This document shows positions 34,215 to 43,012 of a DNA stretch of 64,000 nt, piece by piece (positions within the stretch are counted from its first letter, which is position 1; each line of letters opens with the position of its first letter). The stretch comes from Kosakonia sacchari (GTDB lineage Bacteria; Pseudomonadota; Gammaproteobacteria; Enterobacterales; Enterobacteriaceae). The translations under genes were made by a program, and so were the position numbers. The notes under the pieces were generated by a model. The model searched no databases. It had not been told where the DNA came from and saw nothing but the letters and a program-made list of their open reading frames with translations. Where the stretch lies: the NCBI GenBank assembly GCA_900109485.1, contig FOAY01000001.1:355914-419913 (forward strand), in the 5' to 3' direction.

Positions 34215-35093
34215 TTAGCGGACCCGGGAAGGCGGCGTCGAAAAGCGTTTTTTAAACTGCTCCGCAAATCTTGCATAAGAGAGATAGCCGCACTGTTCTG
34301 CGACCCATTGCAGGGTGAAGGAAGTGGTTTGCAGCAGGAACATTGCATGCATCATTCGTGTTTCCAGCAGCAGTGTTTCGAAGCGGGAATGTTCACCCGA
34401 CAGTCGGCGTCTTAATGTTGACTCACTCATCGCCAGCCGCTTTCCCGCCTCTTTCGCCGTCCAGTGTTGCTCCGGCGCTTTTTGCAATAATTCCCGCAGT
34501 TGCAGGGTGACAGAACGTTTCGCCAGCGGTAAAAAACAGTGGCCGTACTCCGCCAGCACCAACAGCAGATCCAGTAGCCGTAATGCCAGACGGTTATCAT
34601 CAAGTTCCGGCTGGTTAAGGCTCGTCTGTAAAGTAAAAAGCGAATCGATAAGTGCTTTCTTCAACGGAATAACGGCGATTTCAGTAACGGTACTGGCGCG
34701 GGAAATAACGTCGGTATAGCGTTTGGCAAACTCGCGAATGACGTTTGCCGAGATGGTCAGAAATAATGACTGGAAAGGCTGGCCGTCACTGTCAGGATAT
34801 TTTTCAATATCGATACAGGTATCTTGTGCAATAAGACATGCGCTCGTTGACGGCGTCAGAATTTGCGTTGAATGACCGGTATGCAGAACCAGCGAACCCG
34901 ACAAAATAATAATCAGAGTGGCCTGCGGAAAATAAAAATCCTTTGTGCTCTGGCTATTGCGCAGCAGCGGGCGGGAGAGTGAGCAGAGATTGTCCCGATT
35001 GATTAAACGTGGTGCAGAAAAGGAGCGGCCCCCGACGGGCTGGATATTCAGCAGCTCATGTGTTTCTTTTTCTACCATCGGGGGCTGAAGCAT
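34215..35093 (-). CDS. AraC-family transcriptional regulator
   Basis: The 292-residue protein ends with an AraC double HTH (HWTAKEAGKRLAMSESTLRRRLSGEH and FTLQWVAEQCGYLSYARFAEQFKKRF). The N-terminal part is a cupin-like sensor with FYFPQATLIIILSGSLVLHTG. The start MLQPPMVEKE is chosen since AAGG lies before it; the upstream frame overlaps the PEBP gene. It follows the PEBP-family gene by 13 bases on the same strand, so the two form an operon, and it could also act on the porin downstream. Confidence 0.9.
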   Translation of the reverse strand: MLQPPMVEKETHELLNIQPVGGRSFSAPRLINRDNLCSLSRPLLRNSQSTKDFYFPQATLIIILSGSLVLHTGHSTQILTPSTSACLIAQDTCIDIEKYPDSDGQPFQSLFLTISANVIREFAKRYTDVISRASTVTEIAVIPLKKALIDSLFTLQTSLNQPELDDNRLALRLLDLLLVLAEYGHCFLPLAKRSVTLQLRELLQKAPEQHWTAKEAGKRLAMSESTLRRRLSGEHSRFETLLLETRMMHAMFLLQTTSFTLQWVAEQCGYLSYARFAEQFKKRFSTPPSRVR

Positions 35094-35106
35094 AGCGGAA
35101 CCTTGA

Positions 35107-35736
35107 TTAACGAACTGTCGGGTTAAGCGAGTAGAGTCCGGCCAATTCAGCTTGCGCCAGGACATTCACCGATTCTATGGCTTTACGGACATTTTGTCCT
35201 GTCAATGCGCCATCCACCGGCAGGCTGGGCACATCCAGCGCATACAGCGTAAACACGTAACGATGGACGATTTCATCGTTCCACGGCGGGCACGGGCCGT
35301 CGTAGCCATGATAGTCGCCGCTCATCTGCGCATCGCTGGCAAACCACAGCGAATAGTCGTTTATGCCGTGGCGATAACCTGCTGGCAAGCTGGCTGCCGT
35401 TTTTCCTTTTGGCGTCACGCCGGAAGAGAACGCTGATTCTGCCAGTTCCTGCTGCGTGACGGGAATATCCAGCAAAATCCAGTGATAAAAATCGATGCGT
35501 GGCAGCGTGCTGGAAACCACGCGCCCCTCCTGATTAACGTCATCGCCGCGGGAAGGAACATCCGGATCGTGGCAAAGCAATACCAGTGATTTCGTGCCAG
35601 GCGGGATCGGATCCCAGGCAAGATGCGGGCTGGCATTCTGCGACAGCGTAATATGCCCCTCGCTGGCGGGCACGGCGAAGGCGTTTTTTCCGGGAATAAC
35701 ATCACCATTACTGAAGTTCTGGCTGAACAGTTTCAT
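35107..35736 (-). CDS. YbhB/YbcL-type PEBP (Raf-kinase-inhibitor-like) protein
   Basis: The 209-residue protein has the bacterial PEBP signature: SLVLLCHDPDVPS with the conserved DPD, YHWILLDIP, then GINDYSLWF, GYDGPCPPWNDEIVHRYVFTLYALD. The fold binds phosphate-like anions; the role of bacterial members is not established. It is somewhat longer than YbhB (158) because of an insert near residue 60 (GDDVNQEGRVVSS). The start has an AAGGA site. It is in an operon with the AraC gene. Confidence 0.92.
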   Translation of the reverse strand: MKLFSQNFSNGDVIPGKNAFAVPASEGHITLSQNASPHLAWDPIPPGTKSLVLLCHDPDVPSRGDDVNQEGRVVSSTLPRIDFYHWILLDIPVTQQELAESAFSSGVTPKGKTAASLPAGYRHGINDYSLWFASDAQMSGDYHGYDGPCPPWNDEIVHRYVFTLYALDVPSLPVDGALTGQNVRKAIESVNVLAQAELAGLYSLNPTVR

Positions 35737-35946
35737 CTCTGCATCCTTATCTCTCGTCGCGGGAAAGCAATAGGGTAACCCGCTGCGGATTTCAGGCAGC
35801 AACACATCCAGTCAATTGGCGTTCATATCCGGTCAGAATGACAGTATCAGGCGCAAAAAAAAGTGACGGGCAAACGCAATGTTGTCCGTCACCTGGGGGA
35901 GCGTTAACCAGTAGGGCGTTTTCCGCCCTTACCGGATGCGCTGCGG

Positions 35947-38700
35947 TTAGTTGAAGTGAATACCGTCATAAGTGATGCTGCAACAGGCAACATTGCTTAC
36001 CCGGACGCTAAAGCCCGCTGTACCGGAAGGTACGGCGCTGGTCGCGCTGATGGTTGCCGTTCCGTTGGCATCCGTTACGGTATGTGTCGTTGACAGGATC
36101 ATCGGATCCGTGGTGCTCAGGGTGAGCGTCTGACCGGCGACGGGTTGTCCGTTATCGGGGCGAACCAGCTTCACCGCGAAGACGTTCTTATCCACGCCGT
36201 TAGCCGGAGAAAAATCCGTTACCATACTGAAAATGCTTTGCAGCATGAGGAAATTCACCTGGCTTGTCGCTTCGTTGCCGTTATCCAGTGAAGCGATGAC
36301 CGTATTTTTTATCGCCGAAAGCGAGACCACTTCCGTTCTGGCTGTGCCATTGGCATCGGTCGTCGCCTGGGAGGTCAACACCTGGCTGAGCGTGTCCTGG
36401 GTTTTAAAGTCGACGTTAACGCCAGCGATTGGATTTCCTCTGATATCCAGCACCGTGGCTTCCACTTCGTCCTTATCAACGCCGTCTCTCAACGCATTGT
36501 TTTTGGTGGTCATCAGGTTAACCTGCGCCCGCGTTATACGGGATTCGAACTCCACATCGACCTGGCGGCGGGTGCCGTTGTCCAGCGTTGCCGTTACCGT
36601 ACTGGTGCCGTCCTGCAGGCTGGTCAGATCGACAGTGACAACGCCATTGCTGTCGGTGGTCGCGGTTGATGCTGAAACCATTGCGCCGTGGTTCGCCGTC
36701 ACGGTAACGTTCTGGCCAGCCTGCGGCTTACCGTTGTTGTCGGTAACCACTATCCGCACGCTGTTTTTATCGCTGCCATCGGCCAGCGCATTATTGCGCG
36801 TTACGGTCATGTCGCTGAGGATAAAGCTGATCACCGGCCTAAAGTTGGTATCCACCGACGATGTGGTGCCATTGCTTAACGCCGCCGTTACCGTTGTGGT
36901 GCCCGCGGTGGTATTGGTCAGCGTGGCCCAGGCCAGCCCGTCAGCCCCCGTTGTTCCGTTCACCGTCGTGACCTGCGCGCCATTGTTGGCGGTGAAGGTT
37001 ACGTTTTCTCCGGCCAGGGTATTGCCGTTCCCGTCGGTCACTTCCACCTGCACAGCGTTGGCAGAGTTACCATCGGCCAGCGCATTATTGCGCGTGACCG
37101 TCATGTTGTTCAGCACCGCGCTGGTCGACGACGTGAAGGTGGTTTTGACTGACGTTGCCGCGCCGCTTGCCAGTGAGGCTGTGACGATAGCGCTTCCCGG
37201 CTGGGTGCTGGTCAGCGTTGTCTCTACGACCCCGTCTGCGTCAGTTGTTCCGCTGAGCGTGACGATTTTCGCCCCGTTACTGGCGCTAAACGTGACGGTC
37301 TGCCCGGCGAGCGGGTTACCGTTACCATCGGTCACTTTTGCCTTCACGGCGTTGGTGGCGGTGCCATCGGCCAGCGCATTATCACGGGTAACGATCAGAT
37401 CGCTGCTCTGAATGGTGGCGACAGGCGGGTTCACCGTCACCTCTGTGCTGGCACGGTTTGATTTGTTGTCCTGGTTATCCCAGGCCACGGCGCGAATGGG
37501 CCAGGTGTTGTTGCCGCTCTGCCACGGTGGCAGAACAACGGTGGCCGTGGTGGTGCCCGTCACGTTAATTTTACCGCCAGCGGTCAGCAGATCCGGCGCA
37601 TCCCACTCGACGCGTTTCACCCCGTGTTTTGCGGTGACAATGGCGTCCAGCGCGATCGTTTCACCGGCGTTGCCGCTTTGCCTGGTCGGTAACGCCAGCG
37701 TAATCATCTCCTGCTTACGGTAATCAAGCACAATCGCATTGTTACGCTCGACCAGATCGTGACGGCTTCCTGCCAGGCTACGCATGATACGAACCGCGTC
37801 CGGGTTAAGCTGCTCGCGCAGCGAAACGCCCGGCTGATAACGTAACATCAGCGAGAAGCGGGTATCGTTGATGCCGCTGCCTGTCTGATAATCCACTCCC
37901 GTCGTCAACAGTGGCACGGGCGTCCAGCTCAGCCCTGCGGTAATCGCGCGTGGGTTATTTTGCCGGTTGTTCTTATCAACCAGCGCCACGTGATTTCCCC
38001 GATACTGTTCATACACCAGACGGCCGCCCAGTTGCGGATAATCAGGCAGCCAGGCTTCGGCGCGAATGTCCCAGCCGTCCGCCGGGCGTTCATCGTAATT
38101 GGCGAAATCCCGCGACTGATGCCAGCCCGTGAGGCCGAAATAGGTATTCGCGCTCAGTCGCAGATAGTCGGTCCAGGCTTCAGCCCCGAAACCCACGCGG
38201 CGGTTGCTGCCGGTGAAGTCGTTATCGAGGAACAGGTTAGCGCCGTACATCCAGTTGCCATAGAGCGTTCGCCATCCGAGCCCCAGGTTGCCGGTCTGTC
38301 GCCCCTCCGGCGCACGATATCCGAGCTGCGCAAACAGGATATTCTTCGGGCCGTCATAGAGCGGCAGCAAAAAATCTAATGAGCTATTGTCCCAGTTCCC
38401 TTTGGTATCGACGCTCAGTTGCACGCGAGCGGTGCCGAACTGCGAGAGCCAGGCCTGCACTTCACTGTTGGCTGCGCCGGAAACATGGCCCAGCGCCAGG
38501 TTTTTCAAAGCCCCGGACTGGTCATCCGCTTGCAACGCTGCGCCAGTGGCCATCGTTGCAGCAGAAAAACGGTTTTCCGCGTTGTTTTGGCTGTCAGTGG
38601 TTAAAGAGGGGGTGGGAAGAGCAGCGTTTGCCAGCGGATGCCAGACAGGTAATAGCTGCGTCAGGATCAGTAATCCCGAGGTGGTCTTTTTAATATCCAT
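35947..38700 (-). CDS. Intimin/invasin-like inverse autotransporter
   Basis: The 917-residue protein has a signal peptide (ending WHPLANA), an inverse-autotransporter beta-barrel (about residues 60-330; LGLGWRTLYGNWMYGANLFLDND, VGFGAEAWTDYLRLSANTYFGLTGW), a linker, then about five Big-1 immunoglobulin-like repeats. The repeats have the core NALADGxxxNAVxVxVTDxNGNxLAG. It ends in a short strand with two cysteines (NVACCSITYDGIHFN) and has no C-type lectin domain or LysM. Such proteins present the repeats at the cell surface for adhesion. An in-frame ATG 15 bases upstream (38715) is an alternative start. Confidence 0.92.
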   Translation of the reverse strand: MDIKKTTSGLLILTQLLPVWHPLANAALPTPSLTTDSQNNAENRFSAATMATGAALQADDQSGALKNLALGHVSGAANSEVQAWLSQFGTARVQLSVDTKGNWDNSSLDFLLPLYDGPKNILFAQLGYRAPEGRQTGNLGLGWRTLYGNWMYGANLFLDNDFTGSNRRVGFGAEAWTDYLRLSANTYFGLTGWHQSRDFANYDERPADGWDIRAEAWLPDYPQLGGRLVYEQYRGNHVALVDKNNRQNNPRAITAGLSWTPVPLLTTGVDYQTGSGINDTRFSLMLRYQPGVSLREQLNPDAVRIMRSLAGSRHDLVERNNAIVLDYRKQEMITLALPTRQSGNAGETIALDAIVTAKHGVKRVEWDAPDLLTAGGKINVTGTTTATVVLPPWQSGNNTWPIRAVAWDNQDNKSNRASTEVTVNPPVATIQSSDLIVTRDNALADGTATNAVKAKVTDGNGNPLAGQTVTFSASNGAKIVTLSGTTDADGVVETTLTSTQPGSAIVTASLASGAATSVKTTFTSSTSAVLNNMTVTRNNALADGNSANAVQVEVTDGNGNTLAGENVTFTANNGAQVTTVNGTTGADGLAWATLTNTTAGTTTVTAALSNGTTSSVDTNFRPVISFILSDMTVTRNNALADGSDKNSVRIVVTDNNGKPQAGQNVTVTANHGAMVSASTATTDSNGVVTVDLTSLQDGTSTVTATLDNGTRRQVDVEFESRITRAQVNLMTTKNNALRDGVDKDEVEATVLDIRGNPIAGVNVDFKTQDTLSQVLTSQATTDANGTARTEVVSLSAIKNTVIASLDNGNEATSQVNFLMLQSIFSMVTDFSPANGVDKNVFAVKLVRPDNGQPVAGQTLTLSTTDPMILSTTHTVTDANGTATISATSAVPSGTAGFSVRVSNVACCSITYDGIHFN
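35960..37415 (-). repeat. Tandem Big-1 coding repeats
   Basis: About five units of roughly 290-300 bases encode the Big-1 domains of the inverse autotransporter. The three N-terminal units share the most sequence (TVTRNNALADG and DGNGNPLAG-type blocks), the last two are more diverged. Such DNA can gain or lose units by recombination. Confidence 0.75.
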
Positions 38701-38715
38701 CAATAATGATTCCAT

Positions 38716-39194
38716 TCCTTGCGGCAGGTGTCCCTAAGAAATAATTATTCATCCCGGTAGTAACAGGTGCAGTAATTATCCAGTTTGCACACTATTTCCC
38801 GGTTATTTTTCTAACGATTCTGGAATTTACACGATCTCCAGATTGAATTAAGAAGATAGAATCCTAAAAATGGTGAGGAACGGTGAGAAATAAACTGGTG
38901 TTATCACCATAAATTATTATATGTTTTTCTTGTCTGATGTCAGAAATATGGGTGATGGCTTTTCTTGAAGAGGTTTTTTGTATTTGTGTGTGCGTGCTTT
39001 TTTAAATATTAAGCGTGTTTTCTATTTTTAATGAAGATATTTCCCTCTCTGTTTCATTGGGCGGAGGCAAAAAGATAACCACGGCGGCATCACGGCAGCG
39101 GAAGATTTTACGCTCTGCTGCTTATCTTCTGCGCAGATCCCGGTATGCTCTTGTGTCGGGTTGAGGTATCGCAACGGCTTCAGGAGAAAAGAAA
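38716..39194. other. Long AT-rich gap between divergent genes
   Basis: This 479-base region separates the minus-strand autotransporter from the plus-strand hexuloisomerase. Most of it is AT-rich with T runs; the last 130 bases are GC-richer. No convincing frame was found. It should hold both promoters. Confidence 0.45.
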
Positions 39195-39755
39195 ATGGGC
39201 GTGCAGCAAAACATCCGCAGTATTTTAAATGAGCTGGCGCAAAACGCGCAGAGCATTGATAACGCGCAGGCCGGGCAGTTTATTGCGCATATCAGAAAAG
39301 CGGGCCATATCTTTTTGCAGGGCGCCGGGCGGAGCGGCATTGCTATCCGTGGTTTCGCCAACCGGCTTTTGCATCTTGGTTTTTCCGTCAGCGTGGTGGG
39401 AGAAATTTCTTCGCCGCACAGCAAACCGGGGGATTTATTGATTATCGGTTCCGGCAGCGGCGAAACCGGCAGCCTGAAAAGCCTGGCGCAAAAAGCGGTG
39501 GAAAGCGGGGTGGATGTGGCCTTGATCACCCTGAACGCAGATTCTTCCATTGGCCGCCTGGCAACCTGCGTACTGGTATTGCCAGGCACGGCAAAGACAG
39601 AGAATGCGCGCGCTGAAGGCGCGTTTTCCCAGCCGATGGGTTCCGCTTTCGAGCAGCTCTGTTTCATTACCTGTGACGCGATGATTCTTGAACTGATGGC
39701 GCAGCTTGGCGAATCCAGCAACAGTATGTTTAAACGGCACGCTGATTTTGAATAA
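39195..39755 (+). CDS. hxlB: 6-phospho-3-hexuloisomerase (SIS domain)
   Basis: The 186-residue protein is one SIS domain with the PHI pattern: GHIFLQGAGRSGIAIRGFANRLLHLGFSVSVVGE, DLLIIGSGSGETGSLKSLAQKA, and FSQPMGSAFEQLCFITCDAMI. The enzyme converts 3-hexulose-6-phosphate to fructose-6-phosphate in the ribulose monophosphate pathway. The partner synthase (hxlA) is not in the window, which is unusual since the two are normally adjacent. A good AGGAGA site precedes the ATG. Another sugar-phosphate isomerase role is possible. Confidence 0.85.
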   Translation: MGVQQNIRSILNELAQNAQSIDNAQAGQFIAHIRKAGHIFLQGAGRSGIAIRGFANRLLHLGFSVSVVGEISSPHSKPGDLLIIGSGSGETGSLKSLAQKAVESGVDVALITLNADSSIGRLATCVLVLPGTAKTENARAEGAFSQPMGSAFEQLCFITCDAMILELMAQLGESSNSMFKRHADFE

Positions 39756-39904
39756 TGATACGGAGCGCGTTGCGCTTCGTTAATTCATTTTCCCGCTTCC
39801 GATTATTTGCGTGATGACGGTCGTAAATTCTTTATTCTGTTTTTGGCTGACTTGGCGTTATTAACATTTCATTATATGATGGTATTTATTTTCGGAGCCA
39901 GACA

Positions 39905-40459
39905 ATGAATCGTCACGAACTTATACTCCGCGCCGCCAGAACCTGCATGATAGAAAAAGGCTTTCATAATGCCTCCATTAAAAATATCGCAGCCTGTGCT
40001 AATGTCAGCGCCGGGCTTATCTATCGCTATTTTGAAAATAAAGACAGCATCATTGAAGCACTGGTGACCGATATTGTTAATAATATGCGAAGCCACATAA
40101 ATGACAAACCCGGGCATGATGAGAATCAACCGTTAGATATATTCCAGGAATCGGCTTTCTGGGCGGATTTGCAGGATAATATCTTTATGCTGATGGATAT
40201 CGCCTCCGTGGCGACCCGCAGCGCACGCTACAAAAAGCTGGTGGCGGAGGCGCATAAGGCGTTACAGGATGATATTGTCCAGCGCGAAAAACAGCAACAT
40301 CCGACGGTGGATGAGTCGATTATTCGTACCCGCCATTATGTCATCAGCATGCTGCTGGATGGCGTCATTGTGCAGTGCGGCAGAAAAGGCTATGTCATCG
40401 ATAACGAATTACGCCAGATGATTAATGCGATTTTGCATAAGCTGGTACATGCGAAATAA
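39905..40459 (+). CDS. TetR-family transcriptional regulator
   Basis: The 184-residue protein has a TetR HTH (CMIEKGFHNASIKNIAACANVSAGLIYRYFENKDSIIEALV, residues 14-54) and a helical ligand domain. The start follows GGAG. It is convergent with the TetR gene at 40471, 11 bases away. No target is obvious; the hexuloisomerase gene upstream and the efflux operon beyond are candidates. Confidence 0.92.
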   Translation: MNRHELILRAARTCMIEKGFHNASIKNIAACANVSAGLIYRYFENKDSIIEALVTDIVNNMRSHINDKPGHDENQPLDIFQESAFWADLQDNIFMLMDIASVATRSARYKKLVAEAHKALQDDIVQREKQQHPTVDESIIRTRHYVISMLLDGVIVQCGRKGYVIDNELRQMINAILHKLVHAK

Positions 40460-40470
40460 TTCAGTTTCCT

Positions 40471-41055
40471 TCAGGCGTTCGGTGGGTTGCTAAAAATCAG
40501 CGTATTAAGACGCCGCAGCTCATTTTCATTGAGTTGCTGGTCATAAACGACCCGACAAATAAAGCCATCGATAATCGCCAGCAACAGACGAATTTGCGCC
40601 CGGCTAAACGGTCGCTGCGTTTCGCTATTCAGAATCCCGCTGTTTCCGGCCAGATAATTAATGGTCTGTTCTTCTTCGTCAGTTAATATTTTTCGCACCT
40701 GTTCATTTCTTGATGCTTCCGAATAACTTTCCAGCAATAACGCGTGTTCGCGCTGACTCCAGCCGGACCAGAAAGCGGATTCAATATTAAGAAGATCGCT
40801 CAGCGTCGTATCAGACCGTAGCTGGCGAAATAAAAACGCTCGCCATTGTGCCGCGACACTTTTCACCACCTCATTAATCAGCGCCTCTTTACTGTGAAAA
40901 TCACGATAAAGCTGGCCAGCGCCATAACCTGACCGGCTGAACAACTCAGCCATACTGCACCCGTGAAAGCCGTGCTCGCTGAAACACGTCTTTGCCGCTT
41001 CAATGATTATTTGTCGGCGTTCATTTACGCGTTGCTCTTGTTTGTTTGTCGCCAA
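40471..41055 (-). CDS. TetR-family transcriptional regulator, candidate efflux repressor
   Basis: The 194-residue protein has a TetR HTH (CFSEHGFHGCSMAELFSRSGYGAGQLYRDFHSKEALI) with an unusual GYGAGQLYRDF recognition helix. It is the last minus-strand gene after the RND efflux operon and the DUF6515 gene, and is the nearest regulator on that strand, so it is a candidate repressor of the pump. An inverted repeat TTACC-N8-GGTAA lies seven bases before its start codon. Confidence 0.9.
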   Translation of the reverse strand: MATNKQEQRVNERRQIIIEAAKTCFSEHGFHGCSMAELFSRSGYGAGQLYRDFHSKEALINEVVKSVAAQWRAFLFRQLRSDTTLSDLLNIESAFWSGWSQREHALLLESYSEASRNEQVRKILTDEEEQTINYLAGNSGILNSETQRPFSRAQIRLLLAIIDGFICRVVYDQQLNENELRRLNTLIFSNPPNA

Positions 41056-41061
41056 AATAAG

Positions 41062-41079
41062 TTACCTGCGGACGGGTAA
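41062..41079. promoter_or_regulatory. Inverted repeat before the TetR gene
   Basis: TTACC (41062-41066) and GGTAA (41075-41079), separated by eight bases, lie just upstream of the minus-strand TetR start and may be an autoregulatory operator. The arms are short, so this is tentative. Confidence 0.35.
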
Positions 41080-41083
41080 ATAT

Positions 41084-41118
41084 TGCTCCTGTGGTCGCTT
41101 TGACTGTCCACAGGAGCA
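41084..41118 (-). terminator. 11-bp perfect hairpin after the DUF6515 gene
   Basis: TGCTCCTGTGG (41084-41094) and CCACAGGAGCA (41108-41118) form a perfect stem just after the DUF6515 stop codon on the minus strand. It is followed by AATATTTA, a weak T tract. Confidence 0.6.
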
Positions 41119-41124
41119 TTAAGA

Positions 41125-41481
41125 TTAAAGGCCGGCCGGCCGTGGCACTTCAATGTACTCATCATCGATATTGCGCTGGTAATAGTGACCATCTTTTACG
41201 TAATAGCGTTTGCCGTTGTAGTCCAGCACCGACATCGCGCCGCCAGAAGGTCGGTCGACCACCACATAACGACCATCCTGTTTTTGATAATAGAGACCAT
41301 TCAGCAGGTAGTAGGTTAATCCACCAATCACGATCAGTTCCGCCGCCGGCGGTAATATGGTCAGGGGCGCATTATCGCGCGGCAACGCGGGGCCTGGGCG
41401 GTGCGGATCGCCAAAAGGTGCCGCTATTGTACTGAATGAAAGACTCAGTAAGACAAATAAGGTGCAGGTGTGTTTTTTCAT
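41125..41481 (-). CDS. DUF6515-type small periplasmic protein
   Basis: The 118-residue product has a signal peptide (MKKHTCTLFVLLSLSFSTIAA), a proline-rich stretch, one hydrophobic segment (AAELIVIGGLTYYLLNGLYYQ) and tyrosine-rich repeats (GRYVVVDRPSGG, GKRYYVKDGHYYQR). This is the pattern of DUF6515 proteins, of unknown function, often near efflux or envelope genes. It lies 87 bases after the outer-membrane factor gene, separated by a strong hairpin. Confidence 0.75.
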   Translation of the reverse strand: MKKHTCTLFVLLSLSFSTIAAPFGDPHRPGPALPRDNAPLTILPPAAELIVIGGLTYYLLNGLYYQKQDGRYVVVDRPSGGAMSVLDYNGKRYYVKDGHYYQRNIDDEYIEVPRPAGL

Positions 41482-41527
41482 GGTTGCCTTTCCCGGTGTG
41501 TCACAAGTATCGAACAGACTCTCTTTA

Positions 41528-41556
41528 CACCCGGCAGAGTATTCTTCTGCCGGGTG
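41528..41556 (-). terminator. GC-rich hairpin after the efflux operon
   Basis: CACCCGGCAGA (41528-41538) and TCTGCCGGGTG (41546-41556) form a perfect 11-bp stem 12 bases beyond the outer-membrane factor stop codon. There is no real T run, so it may stabilise the efflux mRNA or partly end it. Confidence 0.6.
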
Positions 41557-41568
41557 CTTACCAGTGTC

Positions 41569-43011
41569 TTAACGCTGCTGTAGTGCTGCCGTTTTCTCTT
41601 CCAGCGCTGTGCCGCCACCCATCACTTTGTACAGCGTAATCAGGTTGTTGAAATACTCCTGCTGCACGCTGACCAGCGAGGTTCTGGCCGTGTATAGCGT
41701 GCGCTGGGCATCAAGTACGTTCAGCCAGGTGTCCACGCCATTGCGGTAGCGCAGATCCGCCAGCCGGTAATACTCTTCGGACGCTTTGGTATTATTTTTT
41801 TGCGCGGTGAGTTGATCGTTAATCGTACCGCGACGCGCCAGCGCATCGGCCACTTCCTGGAAGGCTGTCTGCACCGATTTCTCATAGGCCGCTACGTAGT
41901 ACTCCTTCTGCGCCTTGGTGTAGTTCAACTGCGAAATGTTATAGCCGCCGGTAAAGATGGGCAGCGAAATACTCGGCGAGAAGGACCACACTCCGGCACC
42001 GCGTTTAAACAGCGACGACAGATCGCTGCTTGCCGCGCCGCCGCTGGCGGTCAGCGAGATGCTCGGGAAGAAATTCGCCCGCGCCGCACCAATGCTGGCA
42101 TTGGCCGATTTCAGATTATGCTCGGCTTCCAGCACGTCCGGACGATTAAGCAGCACGTCGGAAGAGATGCCCGCCGGGATCTCTTTGAACGCATTCGCCA
42201 CCGCATCGATGTTTTCCGGGATCAGGTTATCCGGCACGGCCCGCCCAACCACCAGATCGAGGGCGTTTTTATCCTGCGCCACGCTGGTCTGGTATTTCGC
42301 CACATCGGCGAGCGCCGAATGGTACGTTGTGGCGGCGGAAGAGACATCCACCATTGATGCAGTGCCGTGACGAAGCTGCGCCTGGGTGACTTCCATCGAT
42401 TGCCGCGCGCTTTCGGCAGTCTCTTTGGCAATCGCCAGATTGCTTTTATCCGCCGCCAGCGTCAGCCAGTAATCCACCGTGTTGTAGAGCACTGTCAGGC
42501 GCGTGCTGCGCGCCCCTTCGACGGTACCCAGCCAGGTTTCATACTGCTCGCGCGTCAGGCTCTGGTTTTTGCCAAACAGATCCAGCTCAAACGAGCTGGT
42601 GCTGGCATCGCCTTCATAGCTGGAAGTGAGAGCGGTCTGATTCCCGGTGCCGGTGCTGCTGAGCGAGCGGGAACGGGTGCCGCTCAGCCCGGCATTAATG
42701 GTCGGGAAGAGATTAGAACGCTCTTCGCCATACTGCGCCCGCGCGGATTTCACGCTGGCAACCGCTTCCCGCAGGTCACGGCTGCTGTCGAGCGCCATCG
42801 CCACCACCTGGCGCAGGCGGGCATCGAGAATGTACTGTTGCCAGTCGATATCGCGATAGTTATTCCCCTGGGTGCCTTTCAGGGAAGCATAGGCCTCCCC
42901 GGCAGGAAGCTGGCCACTGACCGGCGCGGTTGGCCTGTCATAGTGGGGATCCAGCGAAATACAGCCCGCTAACAGAAACGGTACACATGCTGCCAAAAGT
43001 CTTGCTGACAT
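41569..43011 (-). CDS. TolC/OprM-type outer-membrane factor of an RND pump
   Basis: The 480-residue lipoprotein has a lipobox (FLLAGC, Cys after about 15 residues) and the two repeated OEP halves (SARAQYGEERSNLFPTINAGLSGTRS; NASIGAARANFFPSISLTASGG) of NodT/OprM proteins. It forms the outer-membrane channel of a tripartite pump. The start MSARLLAAC follows the pump stop as TAA-G-ATG with GGAGA inside the pump's last codons, so it is tightly coupled. An annotated start further upstream would overlap the pump and lacks a signal. Confidence 0.95.
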   Translation of the reverse strand: MSARLLAACVPFLLAGCISLDPHYDRPTAPVSGQLPAGEAYASLKGTQGNNYRDIDWQQYILDARLRQVVAMALDSSRDLREAVASVKSARAQYGEERSNLFPTINAGLSGTRSRSLSSTGTGNQTALTSSYEGDASTSSFELDLFGKNQSLTREQYETWLGTVEGARSTRLTVLYNTVDYWLTLAADKSNLAIAKETAESARQSMEVTQAQLRHGTASMVDVSSAATTYHSALADVAKYQTSVAQDKNALDLVVGRAVPDNLIPENIDAVANAFKEIPAGISSDVLLNRPDVLEAEHNLKSANASIGAARANFFPSISLTASGGAASSDLSSLFKRGAGVWSFSPSISLPIFTGGYNISQLNYTKAQKEYYVAAYEKSVQTAFQEVADALARRGTINDQLTAQKNNTKASEEYYRLADLRYRNGVDTWLNVLDAQRTLYTARTSLVSVQQEYFNNLITLYKVMGGGTALEEKTAALQQR

Positions 43012-43012
43012 C

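Noticed and set aside
36233-37411. 392-codon plus-strand frame opposite the Big-1 repeats
   Set aside because: It mirrors the repeat structure of the autotransporter and has no ribosome-binding site or homology.
35960-37415. Regular repeats that might be read as a CRISPR array
   Set aside because: Units are about 290-300 bases, diverged and protein-coding (Big-1 domains); no short direct repeats with unique spacers are present.
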